Shown here piece after piece: positions 34,248 through 42,627 of a stretch of 56,962 bases of DNA (positions are counted from its first letter, which is position 1; each line of letters begins with the position of its first letter). The position numbers were made by a program, and so were the translations under genes. The DNA lies in contig JAJRXR010000001.1 of assembly GCA_024276195.1 (NCBI GenBank), forward strand, positions 1 through 56,962, given 5' to 3'. The stretch comes from Planctomycetota bacterium. Its GTDB lineage: Bacteria > Planctomycetota > Phycisphaerae > Phycisphaerales > UBA1924. A model generated the notes under the pieces. The model ran no database searches, was not told where the DNA came from, and saw only the letters and a program-made list of their open reading frames with translations.

Positions 34248-34705
34248 ACCAGCGCCTCCCGCCCGTGGCGCATGACGCTCAGATCATCGAGCTCGCGCGC
34301 CTCGATCGCGTCCTGATCGCGTTTCCACTGCTCGAACCTGCGTTCCTTGAGGTTCTCGACCGCCTTGCGCCGCTTGGTCGCTTCGAGCAGATCGGTGCGG
34401 GCGTGCGCGATCTGCTTGTGGACGCCCGCGAGCTTGAGCACGGCCCGCTGCGCGCGCGCCATGTGGTGCAGCGAGGTGCTCGCCTGCAACCTCGCCCCGC
34501 GCAGGTCAACCGCGCCCCCGCCGCCCGCGCCCAGCAGCATCCGCAGGTCCGCCTTCTCCTGGTCGATCGCCCGCTGGCACCCGCGGATCTCCTCCTCGAG
34601 CGCGACGCGCTGGCGTTGGAGCGTAGCGACGGCTTTCTGACGCTCACGCTCTTGGCGCGTGCGCTGCTCTAAGACAGGCTTGAGCTTGAAGATGAATCGG
34701 GGCAC
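34244..34705 (-). CDS. fliJ: Flagellar export protein FliJ
   Basis: Coiled-coil stalk that links the FliI ATPase ring to FlhA. 153 residues, nearly all one or two long helices; start PRFIFKLKPVLEQRTRQERE is typical, as is the end RRFEQWKRDQDAIEARELDD. GTG 34705. It follows fliI by 30 bases and overlaps the next gene by 4 bases. FliJ is poorly conserved, so the call leans on the pattern and the fliI neighbour. Confidence 0.88.
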   Translation of the reverse strand: MPRFIFKLKPVLEQRTRQERERQKAVATLQRQRVALEEEIRGCQRAIDQEKADLRMLLGAGGGGAVDLRGARLQASTSLHHMARAQRAVLKLAGVHKQIAHARTDLLEATKRRKAVENLKERRFEQWKRDQDAIEARELDDLSVMRHGREALV

Positions 34706-34735
34706 GACGCTTGACTCCTTCTAATCAGTCTTCTC

Positions 34736-36142
34736 TCAGCCGGCTTTCTGGGGCTGGGCGTGAGCCGCGGCGTTGGCGATCGCCATCGCCTGCTGGCGGC
34801 GCACGTTGACCATCTCGCCCGACTGCATCGCCAGCTTCACGAGCAGACCCCGGGCCTGCTCGAACGCGGGCCTCTCGCTCACGCCCTGGGTCAGCAGCGC
34901 GTTGATCGGTTCGAGCAGGTCGATCGCGGTGTCCGCCTCGGGGTTGGCGCCCGGGGCGTAGGCGCCGATCTGCAGCAGGTCCTCGATCTCGCGGTGGGCC
35001 GCGAGCAGACGCAGGATCTGCTGGCGCGAGGCGAGGTGCTGCACATCGGCGACCTCCTGAGCCACGCGCGAGAGCGAGTCGAGCACGTCTACGGCCGGGT
35101 AGTGCCCGCGCTGGGCCAGGCGGCGCGACAAGATCAGGTGTCCATCAAGGATGCCCCGGGCCGCGTCGGCGACCGGCTCGGTCATGTCGTCGCCCTCGAC
35201 GAGGATCGTGTACAGCCCCGTCACCGAACCGCCAGCGGTTCCGTCGGCGCCATCGATCACCCCCGCGCGCTCGAGCAGCAGCGCCATGGACGAGAACACG
35301 CTCGGTGTGTACCCCTTCGTCGCGGGCGGCTCGCCAACCGAGAGCCCGACCTGACGCTGCGCATGGGCGAAGCGCGTCACCGAGTCCATCATCAGCAGCA
35401 CATGGCGCCCGAGTTCGCGGAAGTGCTCGGCGACGGTGCACGCGTACTTGGCCGCGCGGATCCGCAGCAGGGGCGACTCGTCGCCGGTCGCGACGATCAC
35501 GACCGATCGGGCCAGCCCCTCGGCCCCGAGCGCCTGCTCGACAAAGTCGCGGACCTCACGCCCGCGCTCGCCTATGAGCGCGATCACGTTCACGTCCGCG
35601 TCGGTGTGGCGCGCGATCTGCGCCAGGAGCGTGGACTTGCCCACGCCCGGGCCGGAGAAAATGCCCATCCGCTGCCCGCGCCCGATCGGGGTCATCAGAT
35701 CGATCGCGCGCACGCCGGTGCGCAGCGCCTCGGTGATGCGCGACCGCTGCATCGCCCCGAGCGGCTCGGGGTCGATCGGGCGGCTCAGGGTCTCGGGAAT
35801 GGCGCCCTTCCCGTCGATAGCACGCCCGAGCCCGTCAACAATCCGCCCGAGCAGGCGAGGCCCGACCGGCGCCAGCGGCGCGATCTGGTCGCCCGAGACC
35901 GTGTCCCGCGGGCGGATGCCCCCGCTCTGGTGCAGCAGCATCACGATCGCGCGGTCGCGATCGAAGCCCACGATCTCGCCGAGCTTGTCGCCGGAGCTTG
36001 CACCGATCCGCACCAGCGTGCCCGTGGGCAGGGGCAGGTCATCAACCAGCAGCGTCAGCCCGCGCAGCACCGCGACGCGCCCCGTGACGCGCAGCGCCTG
36101 GGCGTGCGCGATCGCCTCAAGCTCGGGGGTGAGCACGCTCAC
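34736..36142 (-). CDS. fliI: Flagellar export ATPase FliI
   Basis: F1-beta-like ATPase that energises flagellar export. GTG 36142 overlaps the fliH stop (GTGA) and gives 468 residues. Motifs: Walker A FSGPGVGKSTLLAQIARHTD, ALIGERGREVRDFVEQ with the catalytic Glu, Walker B HVLLMMDSVTRFAHAQRQVG, and the family segment GEPPATKGYTPSVFSSMALL. A frame extending upstream of the GTG is only the shadow of fliH. Confidence 0.96.
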   Translation of the reverse strand: MSVLTPELEAIAHAQALRVTGRVAVLRGLTLLVDDLPLPTGTLVRIGASSGDKLGEIVGFDRDRAIVMLLHQSGGIRPRDTVSGDQIAPLAPVGPRLLGRIVDGLGRAIDGKGAIPETLSRPIDPEPLGAMQRSRITEALRTGVRAIDLMTPIGRGQRMGIFSGPGVGKSTLLAQIARHTDADVNVIALIGERGREVRDFVEQALGAEGLARSVVIVATGDESPLLRIRAAKYACTVAEHFRELGRHVLLMMDSVTRFAHAQRQVGLSVGEPPATKGYTPSVFSSMALLLERAGVIDGADGTAGGSVTGLYTILVEGDDMTEPVADAARGILDGHLILSRRLAQRGHYPAVDVLDSLSRVAQEVADVQHLASRQQILRLLAAHREIEDLLQIGAYAPGANPEADTAIDLLEPINALLTQGVSERPAFEQARGLLVKLAMQSGEMVNVRRQQAMAIANAAAHAQPQKAG

Positions 36143-36888
36143 GCGGCCTCCTTCTCGCCGTCTTCGATCCGCCCGGCCTGGCCCGGGGCGTCGTCGGGCA
36201 GCAGGTCCGCGACGATCCGGTCGAGCTGGGTCGTGATCGAGGCGTCGATCTCGCCGCCGCTGGGTGTGCGCACGATGCACGATCCACGCACGAGCGACGG
36301 GTCGGTCTCGAGCGTGATGTGCTCGACCGATTCCAGCCTTGCCAGCAGGGCCGGGATCGCTTCACGGGCGAGTGCTTCATCATCCGGATGCACGCTGATG
36401 CACGGCTTGGTCCGCGTGGCGAGCAGCCCGAGCGCCTCGCCCATCTGGGCCGCAACCACGCCCGGGTCGAGCTCGATGATGCGTTTGGTGACGCGCTGGG
36501 CGATCAGCGTTGCCAGACGGACCACGTCCGTGCGCGCCTCGGTCAGCATCTGGTCCCGTGCATTCACAAACGTCTCTACCGCCGCGCCCCAGTGCTCGCT
36601 CATCGCCTGCAGCGCAGGCGTCAGCTCCGCCATCGACTGCGCCCGCCCCTCCTCCAGGCCCGCGGCCTTGCCCTCGGTGTGACCCGCGGCCCGCCCCTGG
36701 GCAAAGCCCGCCTCGTGCGCGTCGGCGATGAGTCGTTCGCGCTCGGCCTGGGCCTCGGAGATGATGGCCTGCGCCTGGGCCTGCGCGTCGGTCTTGAGAC
36801 GCTCGCCGCGGCGCTCGAGGTCGCCCAGGTTCAGGACAACCGCGTCTCGGGCGATGATCTCGGCGTCGGCTCGTGGGATCAGGGGCAT
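36139..36888 (-). CDS. fliH: Flagellar export regulator FliH
   Basis: Stator-like partner of FliI, akin to F-ATPase b and delta subunits. 249 residues: an N-terminal helix rich in Ala/Gln/Glu (DAQAQAQAIISEAQAERERL), a run of small-residue-spaced GxxxG-like steps (AGFAQGRAAGHTEGKAAGLE with repeated Gly every four residues, typical of FliH), and a C-terminal domain with TLIAQRVTKRIIELDPGVVA and SVHPDDEALAREAIPALLA. Downstream fliI is translationally coupled. Confidence 0.88.
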   Translation of the reverse strand: MPLIPRADAEIIARDAVVLNLGDLERRGERLKTDAQAQAQAIISEAQAERERLIADAHEAGFAQGRAAGHTEGKAAGLEEGRAQSMAELTPALQAMSEHWGAAVETFVNARDQMLTEARTDVVRLATLIAQRVTKRIIELDPGVVAAQMGEALGLLATRTKPCISVHPDDEALAREAIPALLARLESVEHITLETDPSLVRGSCIVRTPSGGEIDASITTQLDRIVADLLPDDAPGQAGRIEDGEKEAA

Positions 36889-36904
36889 GGCGTGGCTCCA
36901 GCGG

Positions 36905-37945
36905 TCAGACGATCAGATCCGACTCGCCGCCCCGTCCGTCGATGATGACATCCCCGGCCTCTTCCAGGCGGCGCACGATGTCCACGATCCGCTGCTGGGC
37001 CGCTTCTACATCCGAGATCCGCACCGGGCCCATGAACTCCATGTCCTCCTTGATCAGGCCCGCGGCCCGCTCGGACATGTTGCCGAAGATCTTTTCTTGC
37101 AGCTCGGGCGAGGCCGTTTTGAGCCCGAGCGAGAGCTCGTCGTTTTCGATCTCCTTGAGCACGGACTGGATGCCCTTGTCGTTGACGAGCAGGATGTCCT
37201 CGAAGACGAACATCAGACGCCTGATCTGCTCGACGAGGTCCGGGTCCTCCGCCTCAAGGCCCTCCATGATCGACTTCTCCGTCGCGCGGTCGGCCAAGTT
37301 GAGAATCTCCGACACCGTCGGGATGCCACCCGCCTTCTCCATCGACTGGTGCAGCATGCTGCTCAGGCGCGACTCGAGCCCGCGCTCGACCTCGCGGATC
37401 ACCTCGGGGTTGGTCTGCTCCATGTTCGCCATCCGCTTGATGACCTCGATCTGCTTCTGCAAGGGGAGGCCCCCCAGGATCTCGGCCGCCTTGTGGTGCC
37501 CGAGGTGGCAGGTAATCAGCGCGATCGTCTGCGGGTGCTCGTCCTGGATGAACGTCAGCAGGTTCTCGCTCTCGGCCCGCTGCAAGAAGCTGAACGGCGT
37601 CTTCTGCACCTGCGTCTGGATCTGCTGGAGCACACGGTCGGCGTGCCCGGGCTCGAGCGAATCGAGCAGGATCTTTTTCGCAAAGTCCAGGTTGCCCTCC
37701 GAGGCGTGCCCGCTGGCGATCGAGATGCCGTAGAACTCCTCGATCACCGCGGACTGAAGCTCCCCGTTGACGCGCCCGAGGCTGGCGAGTTCTCGTGTGA
37801 CTTCTTCAACCTGCGCAGCGGGGAGCTGTTTGAGCACTTCGCTCGCGCCGTCCTGCCCGATTGCGAGCAGAACGATCGCCGCCTTGGACAAGCCGTCAAG
37901 CTCGCCCGGGTTCGTCGGCAGTTTTTCGTTCGGCTTACGCGGCAC
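36905..37945 (-). CDS. fliG: Flagellar motor switch protein FliG
   Basis: Rotor protein that links the MS ring (FliF) to MotA and FliM. 346 residues with the three ARM/FliG domains: N-terminal LSKAAIVLLAIGQDGASEVL, middle SENLLTFIQDEHPQTIALIT with the EHPQT motif that binds FliM, and the C-terminal torque helix MFVFEDILLVNDKGIQSVLK with the charged Asp/Lys/Arg residues (LMFVFEDI, SERAAGLIKEDMEFMG). GTG 37945. It needs the FliF C-terminal tail as its docking site, which is beyond a TAG here. Confidence 0.96.
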   Translation of the reverse strand: MPRKPNEKLPTNPGELDGLSKAAIVLLAIGQDGASEVLKQLPAAQVEEVTRELASLGRVNGELQSAVIEEFYGISIASGHASEGNLDFAKKILLDSLEPGHADRVLQQIQTQVQKTPFSFLQRAESENLLTFIQDEHPQTIALITCHLGHHKAAEILGGLPLQKQIEVIKRMANMEQTNPEVIREVERGLESRLSSMLHQSMEKAGGIPTVSEILNLADRATEKSIMEGLEAEDPDLVEQIRRLMFVFEDILLVNDKGIQSVLKEIENDELSLGLKTASPELQEKIFGNMSERAAGLIKEDMEFMGPVRISDVEAAQQRIVDIVRRLEEAGDVIIDGRGGESDLIV

Positions 37946-37974
37946 GCTTGGGGTCCTGTCTCAGGGAGTTCGTC

Positions 37975-38028
37975 TTAGGGGTTCGTCTCGATCCAGCGCC
38001 CGATGAGCACCGCGGCGGTCTCCGGGTT
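37975..38028 (-). pseudogene. fliF: Conserved FliF C-terminal tail beyond an in-frame TAG
   Basis: Immediately after the fliF TAG (38029 to 38031) the same frame reads NPETAAVLIGRWIETNP and then TAA (37975 to 37977). In FliF proteins the C-terminus is a motif of the form NP-x-x-(V/A)A-x-x-I-x-x-W(I/L), the helix that binds FliG. This piece therefore looks like the rest of the gene. The reading EMVK-TAG-NPE suggests an original CAG or GAG codon. Confidence 0.7.
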
Positions 38029-39660
38029 CTACTTGACCATCTCGGCGACCTGCTCGAGCAGCTTGGTCCGCTTGATCTCGTCGTCGTCGAGCTCGATGCC
38101 GGCCATCGGCGCGTCGGATTCGTCCGCCTCTCCTACGATGTCCGTGTCGGCATTGAGCGCTGGTGGCGAGCCCACGAGCTCCTCCATCGTCGGCAGCTCC
38201 AGCGGGCGGGCGCTCTTGCGCACCATCATCACCATCATGCCCAGCGCCACCACCGCGAGCAGCCCGACGACAACCGTGTTGACCAGCCCGCCGCCGCCGA
38301 TGCCCCCTCCGCCCCCACCGCCCGCGGTCAAGACGCTCAAGAACCCGGCCTGGGCCGGGGCGGGCGCGAGTTCCAGGAGTGAAACCGGGATCATCGAGAC
38401 GCGGACCTCGCCGTCGATCGGTGTTCCATCGGCGCCCCGGGCGGTGACGTGCGGCTTGAGGCTCGCCTCGATCTCCGGGCGCATCAGCTCGAACCGCTCA
38501 ATCACCTCCTGCTCGGACACCTCGGCGTCCTCGCCGCCCTTGGACCGGCGGACGAGCTCTTCGATGTACCCCTGCGGGATGTTGACCGAGGCGGTCAGGA
38601 ACGTCGGCGAGCCGCGCGGATCGCTCACCTGCTTCTGCTCCGAGCCCGGGTAGGTCTCGAAGTCGATCGTCTCGTTGGTCTTCTCGAAGGTGTTGCCCGA
38701 GCCGGAGGAGCCGCCCGCGATGTCCGCCGACACGTTGGACCGGACGCCCGGCTCCCCGCCGGAGGTTTTGCGGGACTGGGTCTCGCTCATGGTGGTTTCA
38801 GACCTGGGCAGCGAGAGGGTGCCCTCGCCCTTGGGCAGCATGCGGTTGGTGCTGGTGATGACGCGCGTTACATCGACCTGGGCCGTGACCGCGACGACCA
38901 CGCCCGGAACATACGAGAGCAGCTCGGCGAGCTTGCGCTGGGTCATCACCTCGGCCCGGGTCGCGTGCTCAAGATAGCTCGTGGCGAGGAACTCGTCGTC
39001 GCCCGTGGGCTTGCGCTGGCGCCCGTTGGAGCCGTCGATCACACGGACGTTGGAGGGTGTGAGCCCGGACCTGGCGCCGGCGATCATGCTGGCGATGGCA
39101 TCGACCGTGCCCTGGTCGATCGCGCCGCCCGAGCTGGTGAAGACGGTGGCCGAGGCGGTCGGGATTTTGGCGGTGCGTCCGAGGCCGCCCTGCTCGGGGA
39201 CATCGATGATGACGTTGGCGCTCTTGATCCCGCCGAAGCCGGAGATGATCCGGGCCAGTTCGTTCTGGAGCGCGAGGTTGAACTGCACGCGGTTCTGCTG
39301 GCGCGAGTTCTTCCAGTCCTGCCGCTCGGCCAGGTTCTCGAACAGCGTCACGGTGTTCTCGGGGAGCTGCCCGCGCTGGCCGAGCGCCGCGAGCGCGTTG
39401 ATGCGCTGCGTCTCGGGGACCATCAGGCGTCCGTTCTTGGTTGTGGCGTTGATGCCCGAGGCCTGGAGCGAATCGACCATCCGCAGGTTCGGGTCGTCCT
39501 GCATGAGATCGACAAGCGTCGGGCGGGCGGCGTAGCGGCTGACGACGAAGAACGTCATCAACGCAATGACAGCCAGCGAGCCGACGAGCAGCTTCTGGCT
39601 GGCGGTCATCCGCCCGAGATACGTCTGAATGGTGGCAACCGCCTGGCGCAGCTGATTCAT
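38029..39660 (-). CDS. fliF: Flagellar MS-ring protein FliF, ended early by TAG
   Basis: FliF forms the MS ring, the first-built platform of the motor. 543 residues to the TAG: N-terminal membrane helix (about 23 to 42, LLVGSLAVIALMTFFVVSRY), the ring-building motifs RBM1 and RBM2 (FENLAERQDWKNSRQQNRVQ, LARIISGFGGIKSANVIIDV), the RBM3 region with the Gly/Ser-rich linker (SADIAGGSSGSGNTFEKTNE), a Gly-rich stretch, and a second membrane helix (about 455 to 475, VVVGLLAVVALGMMVMMVRK). The frame stops at LLEQVAEMVK, just before the FliG-binding tail that follows in frame. Confidence 0.93.
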   Translation of the reverse strand: MNQLRQAVATIQTYLGRMTASQKLLVGSLAVIALMTFFVVSRYAARPTLVDLMQDDPNLRMVDSLQASGINATTKNGRLMVPETQRINALAALGQRGQLPENTVTLFENLAERQDWKNSRQQNRVQFNLALQNELARIISGFGGIKSANVIIDVPEQGGLGRTAKIPTASATVFTSSGGAIDQGTVDAIASMIAGARSGLTPSNVRVIDGSNGRQRKPTGDDEFLATSYLEHATRAEVMTQRKLAELLSYVPGVVVAVTAQVDVTRVITSTNRMLPKGEGTLSLPRSETTMSETQSRKTSGGEPGVRSNVSADIAGGSSGSGNTFEKTNETIDFETYPGSEQKQVSDPRGSPTFLTASVNIPQGYIEELVRRSKGGEDAEVSEQEVIERFELMRPEIEASLKPHVTARGADGTPIDGEVRVSMIPVSLLELAPAPAQAGFLSVLTAGGGGGGGIGGGGLVNTVVVGLLAVVALGMMVMMVRKSARPLELPTMEELVGSPPALNADTDIVGEADESDAPMAGIELDDDEIKRTKLLEQVAEMVK

Positions 39661-39835
39661 CCGTGTGCGGCCTCCATGCCCAATCCGGCGCGCTCCGCAC
39701 GACGGGACGCAGCGGGCTTGGAGCCGCTACGCCCCTCCTCTGTCGGACGATGGGGGCGGCGCGCTTGAAACACGCGCAAAGGTCTCTGGGGGTGGCGCAG
39801 CACCCGCCGAATCGGGCCAAACCTGCGCGTCGCGG
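39661..39835. other. Intergenic region between fliE and fliF
   Basis: 175 bases, unusually long for this otherwise tightly packed block. GC-rich with no convincing gene. It could hold a promoter for fliF and the genes after it; on the minus strand I found no sigma-54 site with the needed GG-N10-GC spacing. Confidence 0.35.
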
Positions 39836-40147
39836 TCAGACGCGGATCGACTTGATCTCGTCGTAGGCCTGCATGACCTTGTTGCGCATCGACTGGAGCA
39901 TGCGGAAGGCCGAGTCCGCCTTCTCCGTCGCCAGGATGACCCCTTCGAGGTCGTCGCGTTTGCCCGTGAGCAGGTCCTCGACGGCGCGGGTCGCGTCCTG
40001 CTCCATCTTGTTGACCTGCTGGAGGTTGTCGATCAGGACCGACTTAAAATCGGGCGCCCCCGAGCCTTTGGGCGCCGCCGATTGCGGGCGGATCGGCAGC
40101 TGGGGCATGCTCGCGCCGCTTCCGACCAGTCCGAGGGGATCGCTCAT
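39836..40147 (-). CDS. fliE: Flagellar basal-body protein FliE
   Basis: Rod-to-MS-ring adapter, 103 residues from ATG 40147. The core DFKSVLIDNLQQVNKMEQDA with VEDLLTGKRDDLEGVILATE and the C-terminal KADSAFRMLQSMRNKVMQAY DEIKSIRV segment match the family (A-x-x-A-F-x-x-M-x-x-v-R-n-K-v-x-x-A-Y). The first 40 residues are flexible. It follows flgC by 46 bases. Confidence 0.95.
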   Translation of the reverse strand: MSDPLGLVGSGASMPQLPIRPQSAAPKGSGAPDFKSVLIDNLQQVNKMEQDATRAVEDLLTGKRDDLEGVILATEKADSAFRMLQSMRNKVMQAYDEIKSIRV

Positions 40148-40193
40148 CGTCTGTCTCCGTACAGGCACGCGCCGCGTCCGCAGCGGGGCCTCT

Positions 40194-40610
40194 CTAGGCG
40201 ATCAATCGCAACGCCTGTGCCATCATCGATTTGCTCGTCTCCGCCGCGACCACGTTGGCCTCGTACGCCCGGGCCGTCTCCATCGCGTTGATCTGCTCGA
40301 TCACGGTGTTGATGTTCGGCGTCATCACATACCCCTTCTCATCAGCAAAGGGGCTGTCCGGGTCGTGCTTGGGCACGAACGCGGACCGGTCCAGCTCGAT
40401 CGCCGAGACGTGGACGCCCATCTCCCGCCCGCTCTCGGAGCCCGAGCCGGGGTCGCCCGGGGCGAACATGACGATGCGCCGGCGGTACGGGGCGTACTCG
40501 CCGTCTGGGCCGACCAGTGTGTTGGAGTTGGCGATGTTGGCGGCGATGCTGGCCATGCGAGTCCGCTGGGCGATCATGCCGCTGGTCGAGATGTCGAGGG
40601 CGCCGTACAT
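40194..40610 (-). CDS. flgC: Proximal rod protein FlgC
   Basis: Proximal rod subunit, 138 residues. N-terminal helix ALDISTSGMIAQRTRMASIA followed by ANIANSNTLVGPDGEYAPYR; C-terminal NINTVIEQINAMETARAYEA with NVVAAETSKSMMAQALRLIA. Both ends, which form the D0 coiled coil, are complete, so the TAG after LRLIA is the genuine terminator. This shows that TAG works as an ordinary stop in this genome. Confidence 0.96.
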   Translation of the reverse strand: MYGALDISTSGMIAQRTRMASIAANIANSNTLVGPDGEYAPYRRRIVMFAPGDPGSGSESGREMGVHVSAIELDRSAFVPKHDPDSPFADEKGYVMTPNINTVIEQINAMETARAYEANVVAAETSKSMMAQALRLIA

Positions 40611-40643
40611 GGTGCGGTCTCCGAGGGAAGCTCAACGGGGCGA

Positions 40644-41081
40644 CTAGACACGTTCGGCGATGGCCGACTGAATGATCCGGTACCGGCTTCGGAGCAAGTC
40701 CGAGGCCACGCGGTAGACGCCCGCGTTTTCGACCAGATCCTGCATGGTCCGCTCGAGGTCGCGCGAGTTGCGGTCGTGGAACAGGATGTTGCCCGAGTCC
40801 GTCTGGGGCTCGAGGCGGAGCGAGCCGCCCGGGCCTCGCCTGACCTGGCGGCTCTCCTGCCAGTCCAGCTCACCCGAGAACCCGCCCGTCTTGGCACGCC
40901 GCCCCTCGATCGCCTCGCCCAGCAGGCGCTGGAAGTCCTTCGGGTCGGCGTCCTTGGGCTGGAACCCGGGGGTGTCGAAGTTGGCGATGTTGTGCGAGAT
41001 CACGCGCTGGCGGGCGCCGGCGAACTTGAGCATCATCTCGAGCGCCGGAACCGAGCCGGATGTCGCGAGGTTCTTAATCAT
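40644..41081 (-). CDS. flgB: Proximal rod protein FlgB
   Basis: The first rod subunit, 145 residues. Typical N-terminus with LEMMLKFAGARQRVISHNIA NFDTPGFQ and C-terminus DLERTMQDLVENAGVYRVAS with RSRYRIIQSAIAERV. TAG follows the natural end. It is the first structural gene after the two-component pair, and the 54-base gap upstream has a candidate sigma-54 site. Confidence 0.95.
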   Translation of the reverse strand: MIKNLATSGSVPALEMMLKFAGARQRVISHNIANFDTPGFQPKDADPKDFQRLLGEAIEGRRAKTGGFSGELDWQESRQVRRGPGGSLRLEPQTDSGNILFHDRNSRDLERTMQDLVENAGVYRVASDLLRSRYRIIQSAIAERV

Positions 41082-41107
41082 GGGAGCACGTCTCCGATTC
41101 TCTATCC

Positions 41108-41123
41108 CGCAATCTGCGGGCCG
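41108..41123 (-). promoter_or_regulatory. flgB: Candidate sigma-54 promoter for flgB
   Basis: Read on the minus strand the sequence is CGGCCCGCAGATTGCG. Against TGGCACG-N4-TTGC it keeps both GG and GC with the exact 10-base spacing, with two mismatches (first T and the A of CAC). It lies about 27 bases before the flgB ATG, which would leave a short leader with GGAG. The adjacent regulator is a sigma-54 activator. The same bases also form a small hairpin (CCCGCA/TGCGGG) after that gene, so a terminator is the alternative. Confidence 0.45.
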
Positions 41124-41135
41124 GGCGGCGGATTC

Positions 41136-42608
41136 CTACAGCGACTGGGCGACAAGGCTCTGCTCTTTCCACTTCTTGAGCTTGAGCCCGAGCGTCCGGA
41201 CCCCGATGCCCAGGGCCCGGGCGGTTTTCTGGCGGTGCCCGTTGAACCGGCGCAGGGTGTGGACGATAAGCTCGCGCTCGATGTCCGAGAGTGTCCGGTC
41301 GCCGGGCATGTACGAGAGCTTGGCCTCGATCATCGAGCCGGGCGCCGCAGCGGCTGCCGTCGGCTCACTCATGGGGCGAGGCGCGTGCAGGGGGGTCGCC
41401 TTGCGGGCCTGGGCGGGGACGCCGCTGAGCCACGCCTCGACCAGAGACCGCTCGATCGTTCCGCTCCCGGCTCCCGCCAGGACCACCGCCCGTTCGCAGA
41501 TGTTTTGCAGCTCCCGCACGTTGCCGGGCCAGCGGTAGCTCGCGAGCAGCTCCATGACATCCGCCCCGACGCGCGGCGCCTCACGCCCCTCACGGCGCGC
41601 GATCTCTCCCATAAAGTGCGTCGCCAGGACCGGGACGTCCTCGCTGCGCTCTCGCAGCGGCGGCAGATGCACCGGCAACACGTTCAGGCGGAAGAACAGG
41701 TCCTCGCGGAACTGTCCGTCGGCCGCCGCCCGGGGTAGATCCCGGTTGCTCGTCGCGATGATGCGCACGTCAATCCCGATCGACTGGCTCGAGCCCACCC
41801 GCTCGAACGAGCGCTCCTGCAAGATCCGCAGCAGCTTCGCCTGGATCGGAGCGGGCACCTCTGAGATTTCGTCGAGCAGCAGCGTGCCCTGGTCGGCCAG
41901 CTCGAACCGCCCGCGCCGGAGGCGATCCGCCCCCGTAAACGAGCCCTTCTCGTGCCCGAACAGCTCGCTCTCGAGCAGGCTCTCGCTTAGGGCCGCACAG
42001 TTCACACCCAGGAAGGGCGCGCCCGAGCGCGGGCTCAACTCGTGGATCGCGCGGGCGATGACCTCCTTGCCCGTGCCTGATTCACCGGTGATAAGCACGG
42101 TCCCCTGCGAGCCGGCGATCGCCCGGAGCTGGTCCTTGACGCCCGCCATCGCGGCCGAGTCGCCGATGATCCGGTCGAACCCCGTCCGGGGCGGGCCGGA
42201 GGGCGAGCGGGCGCCAGCCTTGAGCACCGCGTTCTCGCGCGTGAGCTTGGCGTGGCGCAGGGCTCGCTTGACGGTGATGACGAGTTCGTCGCCCTCGAAT
42301 GGTTTGGTGAGATAGTCGAACGCCCCGCGGCGCATCGCCTCCACCGCGGTCTCGATCGTCCCGAACGCGGTCATCAGGATGATCGGCAGCTCGTCGTCGA
42401 TCTGGGCGATGCGCTCGGCCAGCTCGATGCCGGTCATGCCCGGCATCTTCAGGTCCGAGACGATCGCGTCCGGACGTTTCGCCGAAACGGCCTCCAGGGC
42501 GGAAGGGCCATCGTTGGCGACGACGATGTCGTAGCCCGCCCGGCGGAGCGTCGCCCCGACGCTGTCGCGCATCATTTCTTTGTCGTCAACCACGAGAACG
42601 GTACTCAT
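41136..42608 (-). CDS. NtrC-family sigma-54 response regulator (FlgR-like)
   Basis: 490 residues: receiver domain with acidic pocket VLVVDDKEMM and phospho-acceptor Asp in IVSDLKMPGMTGIE (about 52), then AAA+ sigma-54 activator (Walker A ITGESGTGKEVIARAIHEL; the sigma-54 contact loop reads GSFTGA instead of the usual GAFTGA; Walker B GTLLLDEISE), then a Fis-type HTH at the end (LRRFNGHRQKTARALGIGVR). ATG 42608 has GGAG upstream. Its place between a sensor kinase and flgB-flgC-fliE suggests a flagellar checkpoint regulator of the FlgR/FleR kind. It ends with TAG after the HTH. Confidence 0.9.
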   Translation of the reverse strand: MSTVLVVDDKEMMRDSVGATLRRAGYDIVVANDGPSALEAVSAKRPDAIVSDLKMPGMTGIELAERIAQIDDELPIILMTAFGTIETAVEAMRRGAFDYLTKPFEGDELVITVKRALRHAKLTRENAVLKAGARSPSGPPRTGFDRIIGDSAAMAGVKDQLRAIAGSQGTVLITGESGTGKEVIARAIHELSPRSGAPFLGVNCAALSESLLESELFGHEKGSFTGADRLRRGRFELADQGTLLLDEISEVPAPIQAKLLRILQERSFERVGSSQSIGIDVRIIATSNRDLPRAAADGQFREDLFFRLNVLPVHLPPLRERSEDVPVLATHFMGEIARREGREAPRVGADVMELLASYRWPGNVRELQNICERAVVLAGAGSGTIERSLVEAWLSGVPAQARKATPLHAPRPMSEPTAAAAAPGSMIEAKLSYMPGDRTLSDIERELIVHTLRRFNGHRQKTARALGIGVRTLGLKLKKWKEQSLVAQSL

Positions 42609-42627
42609 CGGGCGTGCTCCATCGCGT

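Noticed and set aside
37975-42608. TAG reassigned to an amino acid in this genome
   Set aside because: flgB, flgC, flhB and the sigma-54 regulator all end in TAG exactly at their conserved C-termini, so TAG works as a normal stop. The fliF and fliN ambers need another explanation.
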